Part shown: positions 42,339-51,368 of the stretch, piece after piece
How positions within the stretch are numbered: position 1 is the stretch's first letter
Layout: each line of letters begins with the position of its first letter
Source: JAAYUK01 sp964392915
GTDB taxonomy: Bacteria; Nitrospirota; Thermodesulfovibrionia; Thermodesulfovibrionales; Dissulfurispiraceae
Assembly: GCA_964392915.1 (NCBI GenBank)
Contig: CAYMRS010000008.1
Span: forward strand, 1 to 64,000
Direction of reading: 5' to 3'
Length of the DNA: 64,000 nt
Translations under genes and position numbers: made by a program
The notes under the pieces: model-generated
What the model was told of the DNA's origin: nothing
The model's database searches: none
What the model saw: the letters and a program-made list of their open reading frames with translations, nothing else

Positions 42339-43106
42339 TTACATCCTGATTGTCTGCCCGTCTCTGAGCAGTGAAAGATTCCTGAACCCCAGTTTTTTCA
42401 GTTCCGTTTCAATCGCGCGCAGGTATTGCGGTTTTGGGTGGGTAATGTAAATTTTCCTGGGCAGGTGCTCCAGTTTCTGCAGTTCCTGCCTGAGAAGGCT
42501 GGCGGTAAGATGCCCGGTCATCCGCGCCAGTTCAGCGAGCCGGTTTGGAAAAGAAGTTTCAATAATAAGGACATCAAGCTGCCTTTTTCCTATTCGTTTC
42601 CAGGTAGTCGGCGTGGGCCCGCTATCGCCCGTATAAAAAAAGCTCTTCCCGGTTTTCTCCTCCACAAGATACCCCACAGCAGGGACGGAATGATTCACCG
42701 CAATCGGCGTAATCCGGTAATCGCCAAATCTGACCATCCTGTTCTCCCGCACTTCCCGATAGCCGAGAACGGCCTTCTCGACCGTCGGAATCATGGTAAA
42801 GTCCGGCCAGATCAGGTCATTCAGCAGATTTCTTTTTATCGCAGCCAGAACGGATGGAATGCTGACGACACTCACTTTCTGCCGCGCAGGCGATGCAATC
42901 AGATTGTCGGCTAAAAATGTGATGTCCCGGATATGATCGAGATGTGAGTGGGTGATAAAAATGTGGCGAATCTTGAGCTGCGCTCTTTCATTCAGCACAT
43001 TGGTGAGGGTGCCTGCATCAAAAAGCATTGTATCATCCAGCAAAAACCCCGGGGGGTTGTGCCCGGGGAATTCCGCACCGGAGCAGCCAAGCACCTTAAT
43101 TTTCAT
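42339..43106 (-). CDS. MBL-fold hydrolase, class II cyclic-nucleotide phosphodiesterase-like
   Basis: This 255-residue metallo-beta-lactamase-fold protein has the metal motif THSHLDHIRD, a distal TGDSGPT and ITHPKP. The stretch IIETSFPNRLAELARMTGHLT is typical of class II 3',5'-cyclic-AMP phosphodiesterases. GGAGG stands 4 bp before the ATG. If it hydrolyses cAMP it could serve the two cNMP-binding DUF294 proteins, but that link is only inference, and RNase Z-like or other activities are possible. Confidence 0.82.
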   Translation of the reverse strand: MKIKVLGCSGAEFPGHNPPGFLLDDTMLFDAGTLTNVLNERAQLKIRHIFITHSHLDHIRDITFLADNLIASPARQKVSVVSIPSVLAAIKRNLLNDLIWPDFTMIPTVEKAVLGYREVRENRMVRFGDYRITPIAVNHSVPAVGYLVEEKTGKSFFYTGDSGPTPTTWKRIGKRQLDVLIIETSFPNRLAELARMTGHLTASLLRQELQKLEHLPRKIYITHPKPQYLRAIETELKKLGFRNLSLLRDGQTIRM

Positions 43107-43221
43107 CCAGCCTCCGCCAGAAAATTGCTGAAAAAGTTTATCAGAAGCTTCATGTTAGTGCAATTTCACGCAAAAAAACCGCGCAGTTCTTTGCAGACGC
43201 CTATCGGACCACGAAGAACTC

Positions 43222-44991
43222 TTACCCCTCTGCCAGCGTCGCGGAAAGGACTTCCGCGATGGTCGTCATGCCGAGGAGCGCTTTCTCGATCGCGTCCTGC
43301 CTGAGCGTGCGCATGCCGGACTCAATCGCCGCCAGGCGCAACTCGTCGGTCTGCGCGCCTTTGATAAGCAGATTGCGGAACTGACGGTTCATCGCGAGCA
43401 TCTCATAAATGCCGATTCGACCCCGATAGCCCGCTCCTTCACAGGCCGTGCATCCCTTGCCGCGATAGAGCGTCGTTCCCGGCTTGATGTCGCCCTTTGC
43501 CATCTCGATCTCTTCGTCAGTTGCAGCATATGATTCCTTACACTTTGCGCAAATGCGCCGAACCAGACGTTGAGCGCAGACAAGCACCAGGGAATCGGCG
43601 ACCAGGTAGGGCTCAATGCCCATCTCGGTCAAGCGCGTTATTGTACCCACGGCATCATTCGTATGGAGCGTCGAAAAGACCATGTGGCCGGTCAGTGAAG
43701 CCTCCACCGCTGTTTTTGCCGTCTCGAGGTCTCTGATTTCACCGATCAGGATAATGTCAGGATCATGGCGCATAAAAGCCCTGATAGCTTTTGCAAACGT
43801 GTATCCGGCAACGGTATGGACATTGCTCTGGATAATCTGGCCGCCGAGCGTGTACTCAACCGGATCTTCCGCGGTCAGGATCTTCACGTTGGGAACATCG
43901 AGCGACTTGAGGGCTGCATACAGCGCGGTTGATTTCCCGCTGCCGGTCGGGCCGACATGCAGCAGGATGCCATAGGGCGCCTGAATCGCCTCTTTATAGA
44001 GCTTCATGTTGTGCTCGTTGAATCCGAGCATGTCAAGCGATAGGACAGCGCTTTTTTTGTCAAGAATGCGCATGACGATATCTTCGCCATGCGGCGTCGG
44101 CACTGTTGAGACACGGAGATCTATTTCGACCGTCGGGTTCTGCTTTGCAAAGTCGATGCGGCCGTCCTGCGGCAGGCGGCGTTCGTCGATGCGCATGTCA
44201 CACATAATCTTGTAGCGCACGATAAGCGCGTCCTGCGCGTATTTCGGAACGCGCATGACTTCCAGCAGTTCGCCGTCAATGCGATACCGCACGCGCAGAT
44301 AGCTGAGAGACGGCTCGATATGAATATCGCTGGCCCTCTTGCGGAACGCATCTTCCACAATCTTGTTCGCGAGCATGACCATTGGAGCGCTGTTTTCGGT
44401 CGCCTCTTCCTGCGAGAGCGCCGCCAGTTCTACCTTCGCCTTGTATGTTTCGGCAACCTGGCTCAGAATGTTGCCCAGGCCTATTTCTTCGCGGGGGCTT
44501 CGCAGGTCTTTTTGTTCGGCCGGCCTTGCTCCCGTAAAAAACCTGTCGACCGCGGCAAACAGGTCCGCGCCGGTCGTCATAACTACCTTTACGTCCTTCA
44601 GCACGTAGCGGGCTCCGCGGTAATGGCGCACCACTTCATCCAGCGCCATGACATCGCGCGGTTCTACCATGGCGACCGTCAGGGTCTCATTTTCGTATTT
44701 GAGCGGCAGGACTTTGTAGTTTTTTGCATACGCAGGCTTAATCTGCTTCAGCAGCTCTGTCGAAAGCGGGTATGCGCTGACTTTAATGAACTCATAGCCA
44801 AGATACTCCGCCTTGACCGCGCAGAAATCGTTTTCCGAAATTCCGCTTTCTATAAGGAGCCGCTCGATGCTTTTACGCTCACGCACTGCCCTCGCCGCGA
44901 GATCCCGAAGACGATCCTTCGTAACAAGACCCTGCCTGATCAGCAGCTCTTCAAAGCTCTGCCCCTTTTGTCTTGGTTCCGGAATGCTCAT
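43222..44991 (-). CDS. GspE/PilB-type secretion or pilus assembly ATPase
   Basis: This 589-residue protein has an N-terminal MshEN/GSPII_E_N domain (about 10-150), then the core ATPase with Walker A (GPTGSGKSTALYAAL), the Asp box, Walker B (DPDIILIGEIRD), the His box (STLHTNDAVGTITRL) and a zinc-binding Cys4 motif (CAKC and CTAC). Polymerisation ATPases have this Cys4 motif, retraction ATPases such as PilT do not. No pilin or secretin genes are nearby, so type IV pilus and type II secretion cannot be told apart. Its start overlaps the GAF/PAS gene by 4 bp. Confidence 0.93.
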   Translation of the reverse strand: MSIPEPRQKGQSFEELLIRQGLVTKDRLRDLAARAVRERKSIERLLIESGISENDFCAVKAEYLGYEFIKVSAYPLSTELLKQIKPAYAKNYKVLPLKYENETLTVAMVEPRDVMALDEVVRHYRGARYVLKDVKVVMTTGADLFAAVDRFFTGARPAEQKDLRSPREEIGLGNILSQVAETYKAKVELAALSQEEATENSAPMVMLANKIVEDAFRKRASDIHIEPSLSYLRVRYRIDGELLEVMRVPKYAQDALIVRYKIMCDMRIDERRLPQDGRIDFAKQNPTVEIDLRVSTVPTPHGEDIVMRILDKKSAVLSLDMLGFNEHNMKLYKEAIQAPYGILLHVGPTGSGKSTALYAALKSLDVPNVKILTAEDPVEYTLGGQIIQSNVHTVAGYTFAKAIRAFMRHDPDIILIGEIRDLETAKTAVEASLTGHMVFSTLHTNDAVGTITRLTEMGIEPYLVADSLVLVCAQRLVRRICAKCKESYAATDEEIEMAKGDIKPGTTLYRGKGCTACEGAGYRGRIGIYEMLAMNRQFRNLLIKGAQTDELRLAAIESGMRTLRQDAIEKALLGMTTIAEVLSATLAEG

Positions 44992-45848
44992 ATGCGCGAA
45001 AAGATGAGAACGACGCGGCGAACCCGCCCGGTCTCATCGAGATATGGAATCAGTTTTACCCGCAGAACCTCAAGGAGCGCCTCAGCCCTGAAGCCATATG
45101 CAAAAACATCGCTCAGCTTCACGCCAAGCTCCGAATCGCGAAACTGGGGGAAAATCTCAAAAAGATCCTGCCCTGCCATTTCCGGCAGCGAAAAGCGCTG
45201 CCCGCTCATGATTTCGAGAAACCGGTTTGCGGAGACTATTTGTCTGCGCACATTAATAATGCAAATGCCTTCTTCAATACCGTCGATGATATATTCCCGA
45301 AGCTTCTTTTCCTCTTCAGCGGACTCATACAGCAGCGCATTGGTAACCGCGATGTTCAGAAGCCCCGCGAGCATGTCCAGAATCTCCTCATCGTAATCCC
45401 CAAATCCGCCCGGCCGGTTCAGCGCCTGCATAATGGCAACTGGTCCGGCCTGCCGCAGCGGAATCGGCATAACAAGCATGCTCTTTGTGCGATAGCCAGT
45501 CTGCTGATCCCATCGCATGTCAAACACAAGTTCGGCGTCGATTTTACGCAACTCCGCAGAATCGTAGGCATCTTCAACGGCAATTAATTTTCCGGTAAGC
45601 GCAGCGTAGCCGGCGAGGCTTTGTTTTGACAGGGGGAGGCGAATTTCGACCAGCTCACTTGCCTGAAGCACCTTGGTATAGAGCTGCTCGTTTTCACGGT
45701 CGACTATGTAGAGCGAACAGCGTTCCGCTCCAAGGATTGAACGCGCCTCGGCGATGACCGACGTGAGGATCTCGTCGATCCTGAGCGTCGACAGCATGAT
45801 GTTCACGACTCTGATAAAATCTTCTTTGCTGAACGGCTGGACAGCCAC
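44988..45848 (-). CDS. GAF-PAS sensor protein coupled to the secretion ATPase
   Basis: This 286-residue soluble protein has a GAF domain (about 20-165; ILGAERCSLYIVDRENEQLYTKV) and a PAS domain (about 180-286; EYIIDGIEEGICIINVRRQIVSANRFLE). No output domain such as a kinase or GGDEF follows. It starts with GTG behind a GGAGG 11 bp upstream. The stop overlaps the ATPase start (ATGA), so both proteins are made together, which suggests that it tunes pilus or secretion activity in response to a small molecule or redox state. Confidence 0.87.
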   Translation of the reverse strand: MAVQPFSKEDFIRVVNIMLSTLRIDEILTSVIAEARSILGAERCSLYIVDRENEQLYTKVLQASELVEIRLPLSKQSLAGYAALTGKLIAVEDAYDSAELRKIDAELVFDMRWDQQTGYRTKSMLVMPIPLRQAGPVAIMQALNRPGGFGDYDEEILDMLAGLLNIAVTNALLYESAEEEKKLREYIIDGIEEGICIINVRRQIVSANRFLEIMSGQRFSLPEMAGQDLFEIFPQFRDSELGVKLSDVFAYGFRAEALLEVLRVKLIPYLDETGRVRRVVLIFSRI

Positions 45849-45929
45849 GGGATTGAGATCCTCCGAGCCTTGAATGTTCCATTATACCAAAACATATTCT
45901 GAAAAGCCTCGTGTTTCATGGGGTTGCAA

Positions 45930-45958
45930 TGAACAGATCCGCGCCTTTCTGGTATACT
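45930..45958 (+). promoter_or_regulatory. Possible promoter of ribBA
   Basis: TGAACA (45930-45935) and TATACT (45953-45958) are 17 bp apart. The leader to the GTG at 46030 would be about 65 nt. I see no FMN riboswitch in it. Confidence 0.35.
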
Positions 45959-46029
45959 GAAAACATATGTAATCACGCCGGCTTACCACACAGAACGCCT
46001 GCTTACTGCGCGCATCACGGAGGAAGATT

Positions 46030-47241
46030 GTGGAAAAACCTGTTTTCAATACAATTCAGGAAGCTCTCGAAGATATCGCCAACGGAAAGATGGTGATTCT
46101 CGTTGATGACGAGGATCGTGAAAATGAAGGAGATCTCTGCCTAGCCGCGGAGAAAGTGACGCCTGAAGCCATCAATTTCATGGCCAAGCACGGCCGTGGC
46201 CTTATCTGCCTTTCCCTCACCCCGCAGCGGGTCGAAACACTGAAGCTTCCGATGATGACCGACCAGAACAGTTCTTCGTTCGGCACGGCATTTACCGTTT
46301 CCATTGAAGCTAAAAAAGGCGTTACAACCGGCATCTCGGCTCACGATCGCTTTGTGACGATTAAAACCGCTATCGATCCGAAGAGCGGTGCTGACGATCT
46401 CGCGCGGCCGGGTCATGTATTTCCGCTCCGCGCCAAGCCCGGCGGCGTTTTGCAGCGCGCCGGCCAGACCGAAGGCTCTGTGGATCTTGCCCGCCTCTCG
46501 GGGCTGAATCCGTCCGGCGTCATCTGTGAAATCATGAGCGATGACGGCACCATGGCCCGCGTGCCGGAGTTGATGGAATTCGCCAAGAAGCATCAACTGA
46601 AAATTGTCACGGTGAAAGACCTCATTCACTATCGCATGCGCGCCGAACGTTTTGTCCGCCGCACAGCATCAGTCAAGATGCCGACCCGGCATGGTCAGTT
46701 CACCGCCATCTCTTACGCAAACGCGGTCGACGATCAGATTCACCTTGCCCTGGTAAAGGGAGATATTCAGCCCGGAGATAAGGTGCTTGTGCGTGTTCAT
46801 TCCGAGTGCCTCACTGGCGATGTCTTCGGCTCAAATCGCTGTGATTGCGGGTACCAGCTGCACCGCGCCATGGAGATTATCGACAAGGAAGGCAAGGGCG
46901 TGGTTCTTTACATGCGGCAAGAGGGCCGCGGGATTGGTCTTGAAAACAAACTGAAGGCGTATGAACTTCAGGACAAAGGGCTCGATACGGTGGAAGCCAA
47001 CCTGAAGCTCGGGTTCAAGTCAGACTTGCGTGATTATGGCGTGGGGGCCCAGATGCTGGTGGACCTCGGTGTCAGAAAGATTCGCCTCATGACCAACAAT
47101 CCGAAAAAGATTGTCGGCCTTGAGGGCTATGGCCTCAAAGTGGTCGAACGGGTCTGCCTCGAGTGCAAGCCGAACGAAAACAACCTGATGTACCTTAAAG
47201 CGAAGAAGAAAAAGATGGGGCATCTGCTCGAAAACGTCTGA
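46030..47241 (+). CDS. ribBA: Bifunctional DHBP synthase / GTP cyclohydrolase II
   Basis: This 403-residue enzyme supplies both precursors for riboflavin. The N-terminal DHBP synthase domain (to about 205) has DDEDRENEGDLC and the HGRGLICL motif. The C-terminal GTP cyclohydrolase II domain has the zinc site ECLTGDVFGSNRCDCGYQ and RQEGRGIGL. The GTG start is 6 bp behind GGAGG. Both active-site sets look complete. Confidence 0.96.
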   Translation: MEKPVFNTIQEALEDIANGKMVILVDDEDRENEGDLCLAAEKVTPEAINFMAKHGRGLICLSLTPQRVETLKLPMMTDQNSSSFGTAFTVSIEAKKGVTTGISAHDRFVTIKTAIDPKSGADDLARPGHVFPLRAKPGGVLQRAGQTEGSVDLARLSGLNPSGVICEIMSDDGTMARVPELMEFAKKHQLKIVTVKDLIHYRMRAERFVRRTASVKMPTRHGQFTAISYANAVDDQIHLALVKGDIQPGDKVLVRVHSECLTGDVFGSNRCDCGYQLHRAMEIIDKEGKGVVLYMRQEGRGIGLENKLKAYELQDKGLDTVEANLKLGFKSDLRDYGVGAQMLVDLGVRKIRLMTNNPKKIVGLEGYGLKVVERVCLECKPNENNLMYLKAKKKKMGHLLENV

Positions 47242-47327
47242 TTCGCCGCGGGAGAAAGAAGTCAGAATCCAGGGGGGTCAGAAGAACATCAACCCCAAAT
47301 CGCCTGCGGCGGCCAAGAAAAAGAAAA

Positions 47328-47400
47328 CGCGCCTGAAGGGATTCGAACCCCTGGCCCTCAGCTCCGGAGGCTGATGCTCTATCCACTGAGCTACAGGCGC
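47328..47400 (-). tRNA. tRNA-Arg (anticodon CCG)
   Basis: A cloverleaf folds on the minus strand. The acceptor arm GCGCCTG pairs with CAGGCGC, the D stem is GCTC/GAGC, the anticodon stem TCAGC/GCTGA encloses CTCCGGA with anticodon CCG (47367-47365), and the T arm reads AGGGG-TTCGAAT-CCCTT. The discriminator is G and CCA is not encoded. It reads CGG codons. Confidence 0.96.
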
Positions 47401-47555
47401 ATTTCAGCAGAGTGTTATATTACCACACTTTCCCCCGTGCGACCAAGGCAGGCCGAAGCAACCGCTTTTTCCCTCTCGCTCCCCGTTGACCGGATTTCTT
47501 CTTACCGCGGCTTTTGTTTTTGACAGAAATCCTTCGCAAACTCAATAATATAGAG

Positions 47556-48479
47556 ATGGCCTCCCGCTATAATATGTTCGGCCCATGGCTGAAGCAACGG
47601 TTCGGGACGATTGTCTACAAGGTCAACGTCGACGCGGGCTTCACCTGCCCCAATCGGGACGGCACGCTCGGAGATAGCGGCTGTATTTATTGCAACAATG
47701 ACAGCTTCCGTCCGTCGCGCTGCACGCCTGACCTCCCCCTTCGCGAGCAGATCCGGACCGGCATCCGGTATCTTTCGGGCAGATACAAAGCAAATCGTTA
47801 TCTCGTTTATTTCCAACCATTTACGAACACCTATGCTCCCGTCTCCGAGCTTGAAGCGCTCTACCGCGAAGCTCTGTCCTTTCCCGAGGTCGTCGGTCTC
47901 GCTATCGGCACGCGACCGGACTGCGTGGATGAAGAGAAGATAGCGCTCCTTGAAACGCTCGCTCGTGATTCATTTATTCTGGTTGAATATGGCATTCAGT
48001 CTATTTACGACAAATCCCTTCAGTATATTCAGCGCGGCCACAATTACCAGACATTTCTGAATGCCCTTGCGATGACGAAAGATCGCGGCATCGAGATGGG
48101 AGCGCACCTGATTGTCGGCTTCCCGACCGAGACACGGGACGAGATGCTCGCGATGGCTGACGAAATGTCACGCCTGCCACTCGGCTTTCTCAAGGTGCAT
48201 CAGCTCCAGATTATCGCCGACACAGCGCTGGCGGCCGCGTATGCTAAAAATCCCTTTTATACATTCAGTTATACAGAATACCTCGATTTTCTGGTAGACT
48301 TTATCGAACGTCTGTCGCCCGATATTGTCCTGCAGCGGCTTTTTGCCACCGCACCGGATGATATTCTTATCGCACCCAGGTGGGATCGGCCACGACAGCA
48401 GATAATACGCGATATAGAACCGAGGTTTATCGAACGCAATGCTTTCCAAGGCTCGAAGTGCATATGTCGTCGGCATTGA
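47556..48479 (+). CDS. Radical SAM protein of the YhcC family
   Basis: This 307-residue protein has a modified radical SAM motif, CPNRDGTLGDSGCIYC, as in the YhcC/TIGR01212 family, whose cysteine spacing is wider than CxxxCxxC. Other family stretches are KANRYLVYFQPFTNTYAP, GTRPDCVDEEKIALL and VEYGIQSIYDKSLQYIQRGH. The ATG at 47556 gives MASRYNMFGPWLKQRFG, as expected. The substrate is uncharacterised in public work known to me. Its 3' end overlaps comM by 41 bp. Confidence 0.9.
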   Translation: MASRYNMFGPWLKQRFGTIVYKVNVDAGFTCPNRDGTLGDSGCIYCNNDSFRPSRCTPDLPLREQIRTGIRYLSGRYKANRYLVYFQPFTNTYAPVSELEALYREALSFPEVVGLAIGTRPDCVDEEKIALLETLARDSFILVEYGIQSIYDKSLQYIQRGHNYQTFLNALAMTKDRGIEMGAHLIVGFPTETRDEMLAMADEMSRLPLGFLKVHQLQIIADTALAAAYAKNPFYTFSYTEYLDFLVDFIERLSPDIVLQRLFATAPDDILIAPRWDRPRQQIIRDIEPRFIERNAFQGSKCICRRH

Positions 48480-49974
48480 TGCGCACCCGGTCGAGGTAGA
48501 AGTCGACATTTCCTCGCGGGGGCTCCCCCATTTTTCGATTGTAGGACTTCCCGACGCCTCGGTAAAAGAATCGAAAGACCGTATCCGCGCCGCCCTGAAG
48601 AACATTGGCTTTTCTTTTCCGCTCAAACAGATTACTGTCAACCTGGCCCCGGCTGATATGAAAAAAGAAGGCACGCTGTTCGATCTTCCGATTGCGCTTG
48701 GCGTGGTGGCTGCCGAGGGAATTATCCCGCTTGAACCCCTCAGGGAGTATCTGATAGCGGGCGAACTCTCTCTCGATGGACAGGTTAAGCCGGTGCGCGG
48801 AGCGCTTCCGTTGGCGCTTGCCGCCAAGCGTCTTGGCCTGCGCGGCCTGATTCTGCCGAAAGAGAATGCCCCGGAGGCTGCAGTTGTTGCCGGGATTGAT
48901 GTATTCGGACTTGAAAGCATTCCGGCAGTCATCGCGTTTTTGACCGGCAACAACGGCGGAGTGCAGCCTGTAACAATCGATGTGCGGGCGGCCATGGAGC
49001 AGTTTGGCGCTTATGAAGAAGACTTTTCCGAAGTAAAAGGACAGGAACATGCAAAGCGCGCCCTTGAAGTAGCTGCCGCGGGTTCGCACAACATCCTGAT
49101 GATCGGACCTCCCGGCAGCGGCAAGACAATGCTTGCACGGCGGTTGCCCTCGATTCTGCCGCCGCTCACGCTGGATGAAGCTCTCGAAACAACCAAAATT
49201 CACAGCGTTGCCGGACTGCTTGGCGACGGCCAGTCGCTGGTTGCTACACGGCCCTGGCGCAACCCGCATCACACCATCTCCGATATTGCCCTGATTGGCG
49301 GAGGCCAGATCCCGAAGCCCGGGGAAGTTTCGCTCGCTCATCACGGGATCCTCTTTCTGGATGAACTGGCAGAGTTCAAGCGCAACGCGCTTGAGGTGCT
49401 GCGTCAGCCGCTCGAAAACGCTTCTGTGTCAGTATCGCGCGCTGCGGCTTCTGTTACATACCCCGCGCAGTTTGTCCTAGTGGCGGCCATGAACCCCTGC
49501 CCCTGCGGTTATTCCGGCGACAGCACTCACCAGTGTACCTGCACGCCGAACATGATAAATCGTTACCGCTCCCGCGTCTCCGGGCCGTTGCTCGATCGCA
49601 TTGATCTGCATGTCGATGTCCCGGCGGTGCCCTATAAAGAGCTCTCCGGCGAGTATGTCTACGAGTCCTCTTCGGTTATTCGCCAACGGGTTATCGCTGC
49701 GCGCGAACGCCAGCTTCAGCGTTTCAAGTCAGATAAAATCTTTGCGAACGGTCAGATGAAAACACGGCATATCAGGAAGTATTGCATTCTCACAGATCAG
49801 GCGCATTCCCTGTTTGATACCGCCATGCAGCGCCTCGGACTGAGCGCCAGAGCCTACTCCCGCATTCTGAAAGTTGCCCGGACGATAGCGGATCTCGCGG
49901 CATCCGGCGCGATTGAAGTGCAGCACATAGCCGAAGCAATTCAGTACCGGTCGCTCGACCGCAAGGTGCAGTAG
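48439..49974 (+). CDS. comM: ComM/YifB family Mg-chelatase-like AAA+ ATPase
   Basis: This 511-residue protein has an N-terminal Lon-protease-like domain without an active site (about 1-170), then an AAA+ core with Walker A (GPPGSGKTMLARR), Walker B (GILFLDELAEF), the motif NPCPCGYSGDSTHQCTC with clustered cysteines, and the C-terminal Mg_chelatase_C helix bundle. ComM acts as a branch-migration helicase that widens heteroduplex DNA in natural transformation. The start lies inside the 3' end of the YhcC gene. Confidence 0.94.
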   Translation: MLSKARSAYVVGIDAHPVEVEVDISSRGLPHFSIVGLPDASVKESKDRIRAALKNIGFSFPLKQITVNLAPADMKKEGTLFDLPIALGVVAAEGIIPLEPLREYLIAGELSLDGQVKPVRGALPLALAAKRLGLRGLILPKENAPEAAVVAGIDVFGLESIPAVIAFLTGNNGGVQPVTIDVRAAMEQFGAYEEDFSEVKGQEHAKRALEVAAAGSHNILMIGPPGSGKTMLARRLPSILPPLTLDEALETTKIHSVAGLLGDGQSLVATRPWRNPHHTISDIALIGGGQIPKPGEVSLAHHGILFLDELAEFKRNALEVLRQPLENASVSVSRAAASVTYPAQFVLVAAMNPCPCGYSGDSTHQCTCTPNMINRYRSRVSGPLLDRIDLHVDVPAVPYKELSGEYVYESSSVIRQRVIAARERQLQRFKSDKIFANGQMKTRHIRKYCILTDQAHSLFDTAMQRLGLSARAYSRILKVARTIADLAASGAIEVQHIAEAIQYRSLDRKVQ

Positions 49975-50060
49975 GAGGAGGACAGTGAAAAAACCTTCGA
50001 TATCCTCCGTGACTGCCGGTGTTCCGATACCACCCCTTGATACTGCTGAAAGGAGTCTGC

Positions 50061-50537
50061 ATGAAACTCACCCATTTTGATGAATCCGGAAAAGCCCGCA
50101 TGGCAGATGTCACCGACAAGTCCGTTACGCAGCGCATGGCGGTTGCGCGCGGATCGATTGTGATGCAACCTGAAACCCTGAAACTCATCAGAAAGGGAAG
50201 TGTCGAAAAAGGCGATGTGCTCGGCGTCGCCCGTGTCGCCGGCATCATGGCTGCAAAGAAGACGCCGGAGCTCATTCCCATGTGCCATCCGCTTTCCATA
50301 ACATCTGTTACGATTGACTTCTCGCCCGATGAAAAGCAGAGCAGCATCAATATCACAGCTACCGTCAAGATCGCGGGGCAGACCGGCGTCGAGATGGAAG
50401 CCCTTGCCGCGGTGTCGGTTACAGCGCTGACGATTTACGACATGTGCAAGGCGATAGATAAGGAGATGGTCATTTCCGGCATCATGCTGATGGAAAAACA
50501 GGGCGGCAAGAGCGGGCCCTTTCAGCGGAAGCAATAG
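50061..50537 (+). CDS. moaC: Cyclic pyranopterin monophosphate synthase MoaC
   Basis: This 158-residue enzyme performs the second half of the first step in molybdopterin synthesis. Motifs are MADVTDKSVTQRMAVARG, LIPMCHPLSITSV, GVEMEALAAVSVTALTIYDMCKAI and the final MEKQGGKSGPF. AAAGGAG is 5 bp before the ATG. It stands apart from other mo genes. It implies that the cell makes molybdenum- or tungsten-pterin enzymes. Confidence 0.96.
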   Translation: MKLTHFDESGKARMADVTDKSVTQRMAVARGSIVMQPETLKLIRKGSVEKGDVLGVARVAGIMAAKKTPELIPMCHPLSITSVTIDFSPDEKQSSINITATVKIAGQTGVEMEALAAVSVTALTIYDMCKAIDKEMVISGIMLMEKQGGKSGPFQRKQ

Positions 50538-50547
50538 GGAGTTCTCC

Positions 50548-51303
50548 CTGCAGCCATATGCAGAAAGAATCCGGCTGGCGGCAGAACTTCTGCGCGCCGC
50601 GAAAAATGTTGTCGCGTTCACCGGTGCCGGGATATCGACCGAATCAGGGATAGCCGACTTTCGGAGCCCCGGCGGCATCTGGGATCGATACCGCATTGTG
50701 ACTTATCAGGAGTTTCTGTCAAGCCGTGAGGCGCGGCAGGAATACTGGCGGATGAAGAGCGAACTGAGCCGCGAGTTCGGCGGCGCGGCGCCGAACAGAG
50801 CGCATCTGGCGCTTGCTGAACTTGAAAGGCGTGGTCAACTGCGCTGCATCATTACCCAGAACATCGACGGGCTGCATCAGGACGCGGGAAGCATGAAGGT
50901 TATTGAAATCCATGGAACCAATCGCATTGCGACCTGCATTCAGTGCGGCAACCGTCGGCCGATTAGCGAAATTCAGGCATTGCTTGAAGAGGCTGCCTTT
51001 GATCCGCGCTGTCAGCAATGCGGCGGCTTCATAAAGCCTGCTACAATCTCTTTTGGTCAGGCGATGCCTGAACGGGAAATGCTGGATGCCTATGCTTATG
51101 CCCGCAATTGTGAACTGATGCTCATGATTGGTTCATCGCTTCAGGTTGAACCCGCCGCTTCGATTCCTCGTGAAGCTCATTCTGCCGACGCAACGCTCAT
51201 CTTCATCAATCGCACCGAAACACCGTTCGACCGACTTGCCGCCACGCTGTTTCAGGAAAGTGCGGGACAGGTTCTCTTTGATCTGCTGGAAGCCGTAGCT
51301 TGA
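50548..51303 (+). CDS. cobB: NAD-dependent protein deacylase (sirtuin), probable CTG start
   Basis: The reading frame encodes a complete class III/U-type sirtuin: VAFTGAGIST, GIADFRSPGGIW, TQNIDGLHQDAGS, the catalytic His in EIHGTN, and a zinc site with CIQC and CQQC. No ATG, GTG or TTG lies in frame before the NAD-binding GAGIS motif. The first usual start, GTG at 50698, would delete it. A CTG at 50548 with GGGAG 6 bp upstream gives (M)QPYAERIRLAAELL, a normal sirtuin N-terminus, and is my choice (251 residues). A frameshift from the ATG at 50558 is the alternative. It may control acetyl-CoA synthetase by deacetylating its active-site lysine. Confidence 0.85.
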   Translation: MQPYAERIRLAAELLRAAKNVVAFTGAGISTESGIADFRSPGGIWDRYRIVTYQEFLSSREARQEYWRMKSELSREFGGAAPNRAHLALAELERRGQLRCIITQNIDGLHQDAGSMKVIEIHGTNRIATCIQCGNRRPISEIQALLEEAAFDPRCQQCGGFIKPATISFGQAMPEREMLDAYAYARNCELMLMIGSSLQVEPAASIPREAHSADATLIFINRTETPFDRLAATLFQESAGQVLFDLLEAVA

Positions 51304-51331
51304 TCCTCTTTTGTCGGAACAGGAGCATCGG

Positions 51332-51361
51332 TTGACAAGATTTCGCCGAACCTCTTATCAT
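51332..51361 (+). promoter_or_regulatory. Predicted promoter of the oligopeptide ABC ATPase genes
   Basis: A perfect TTGACA (51332-51337) and TATCAT (51356-51361) are separated by 18 bp. The ATG at 51369 follows after 7 bp and lacks a Shine-Dalgarno, so a leaderless mRNA is predicted. Confidence 0.55.
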
Positions 51362-51368
51362 CGACTCT

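Noticed and set aside
48168..49344. Long minus-strand frames opposite comM
   Set aside because: ComM is complete with Walker motifs on the plus strand; the antisense frames lack starts with ribosome sites.
50698..51303. Short sirtuin starting at GTG 50698
   Set aside because: It would lack the GAGIS NAD-binding motif and the first third of the Rossmann fold, which is encoded in frame directly upstream.
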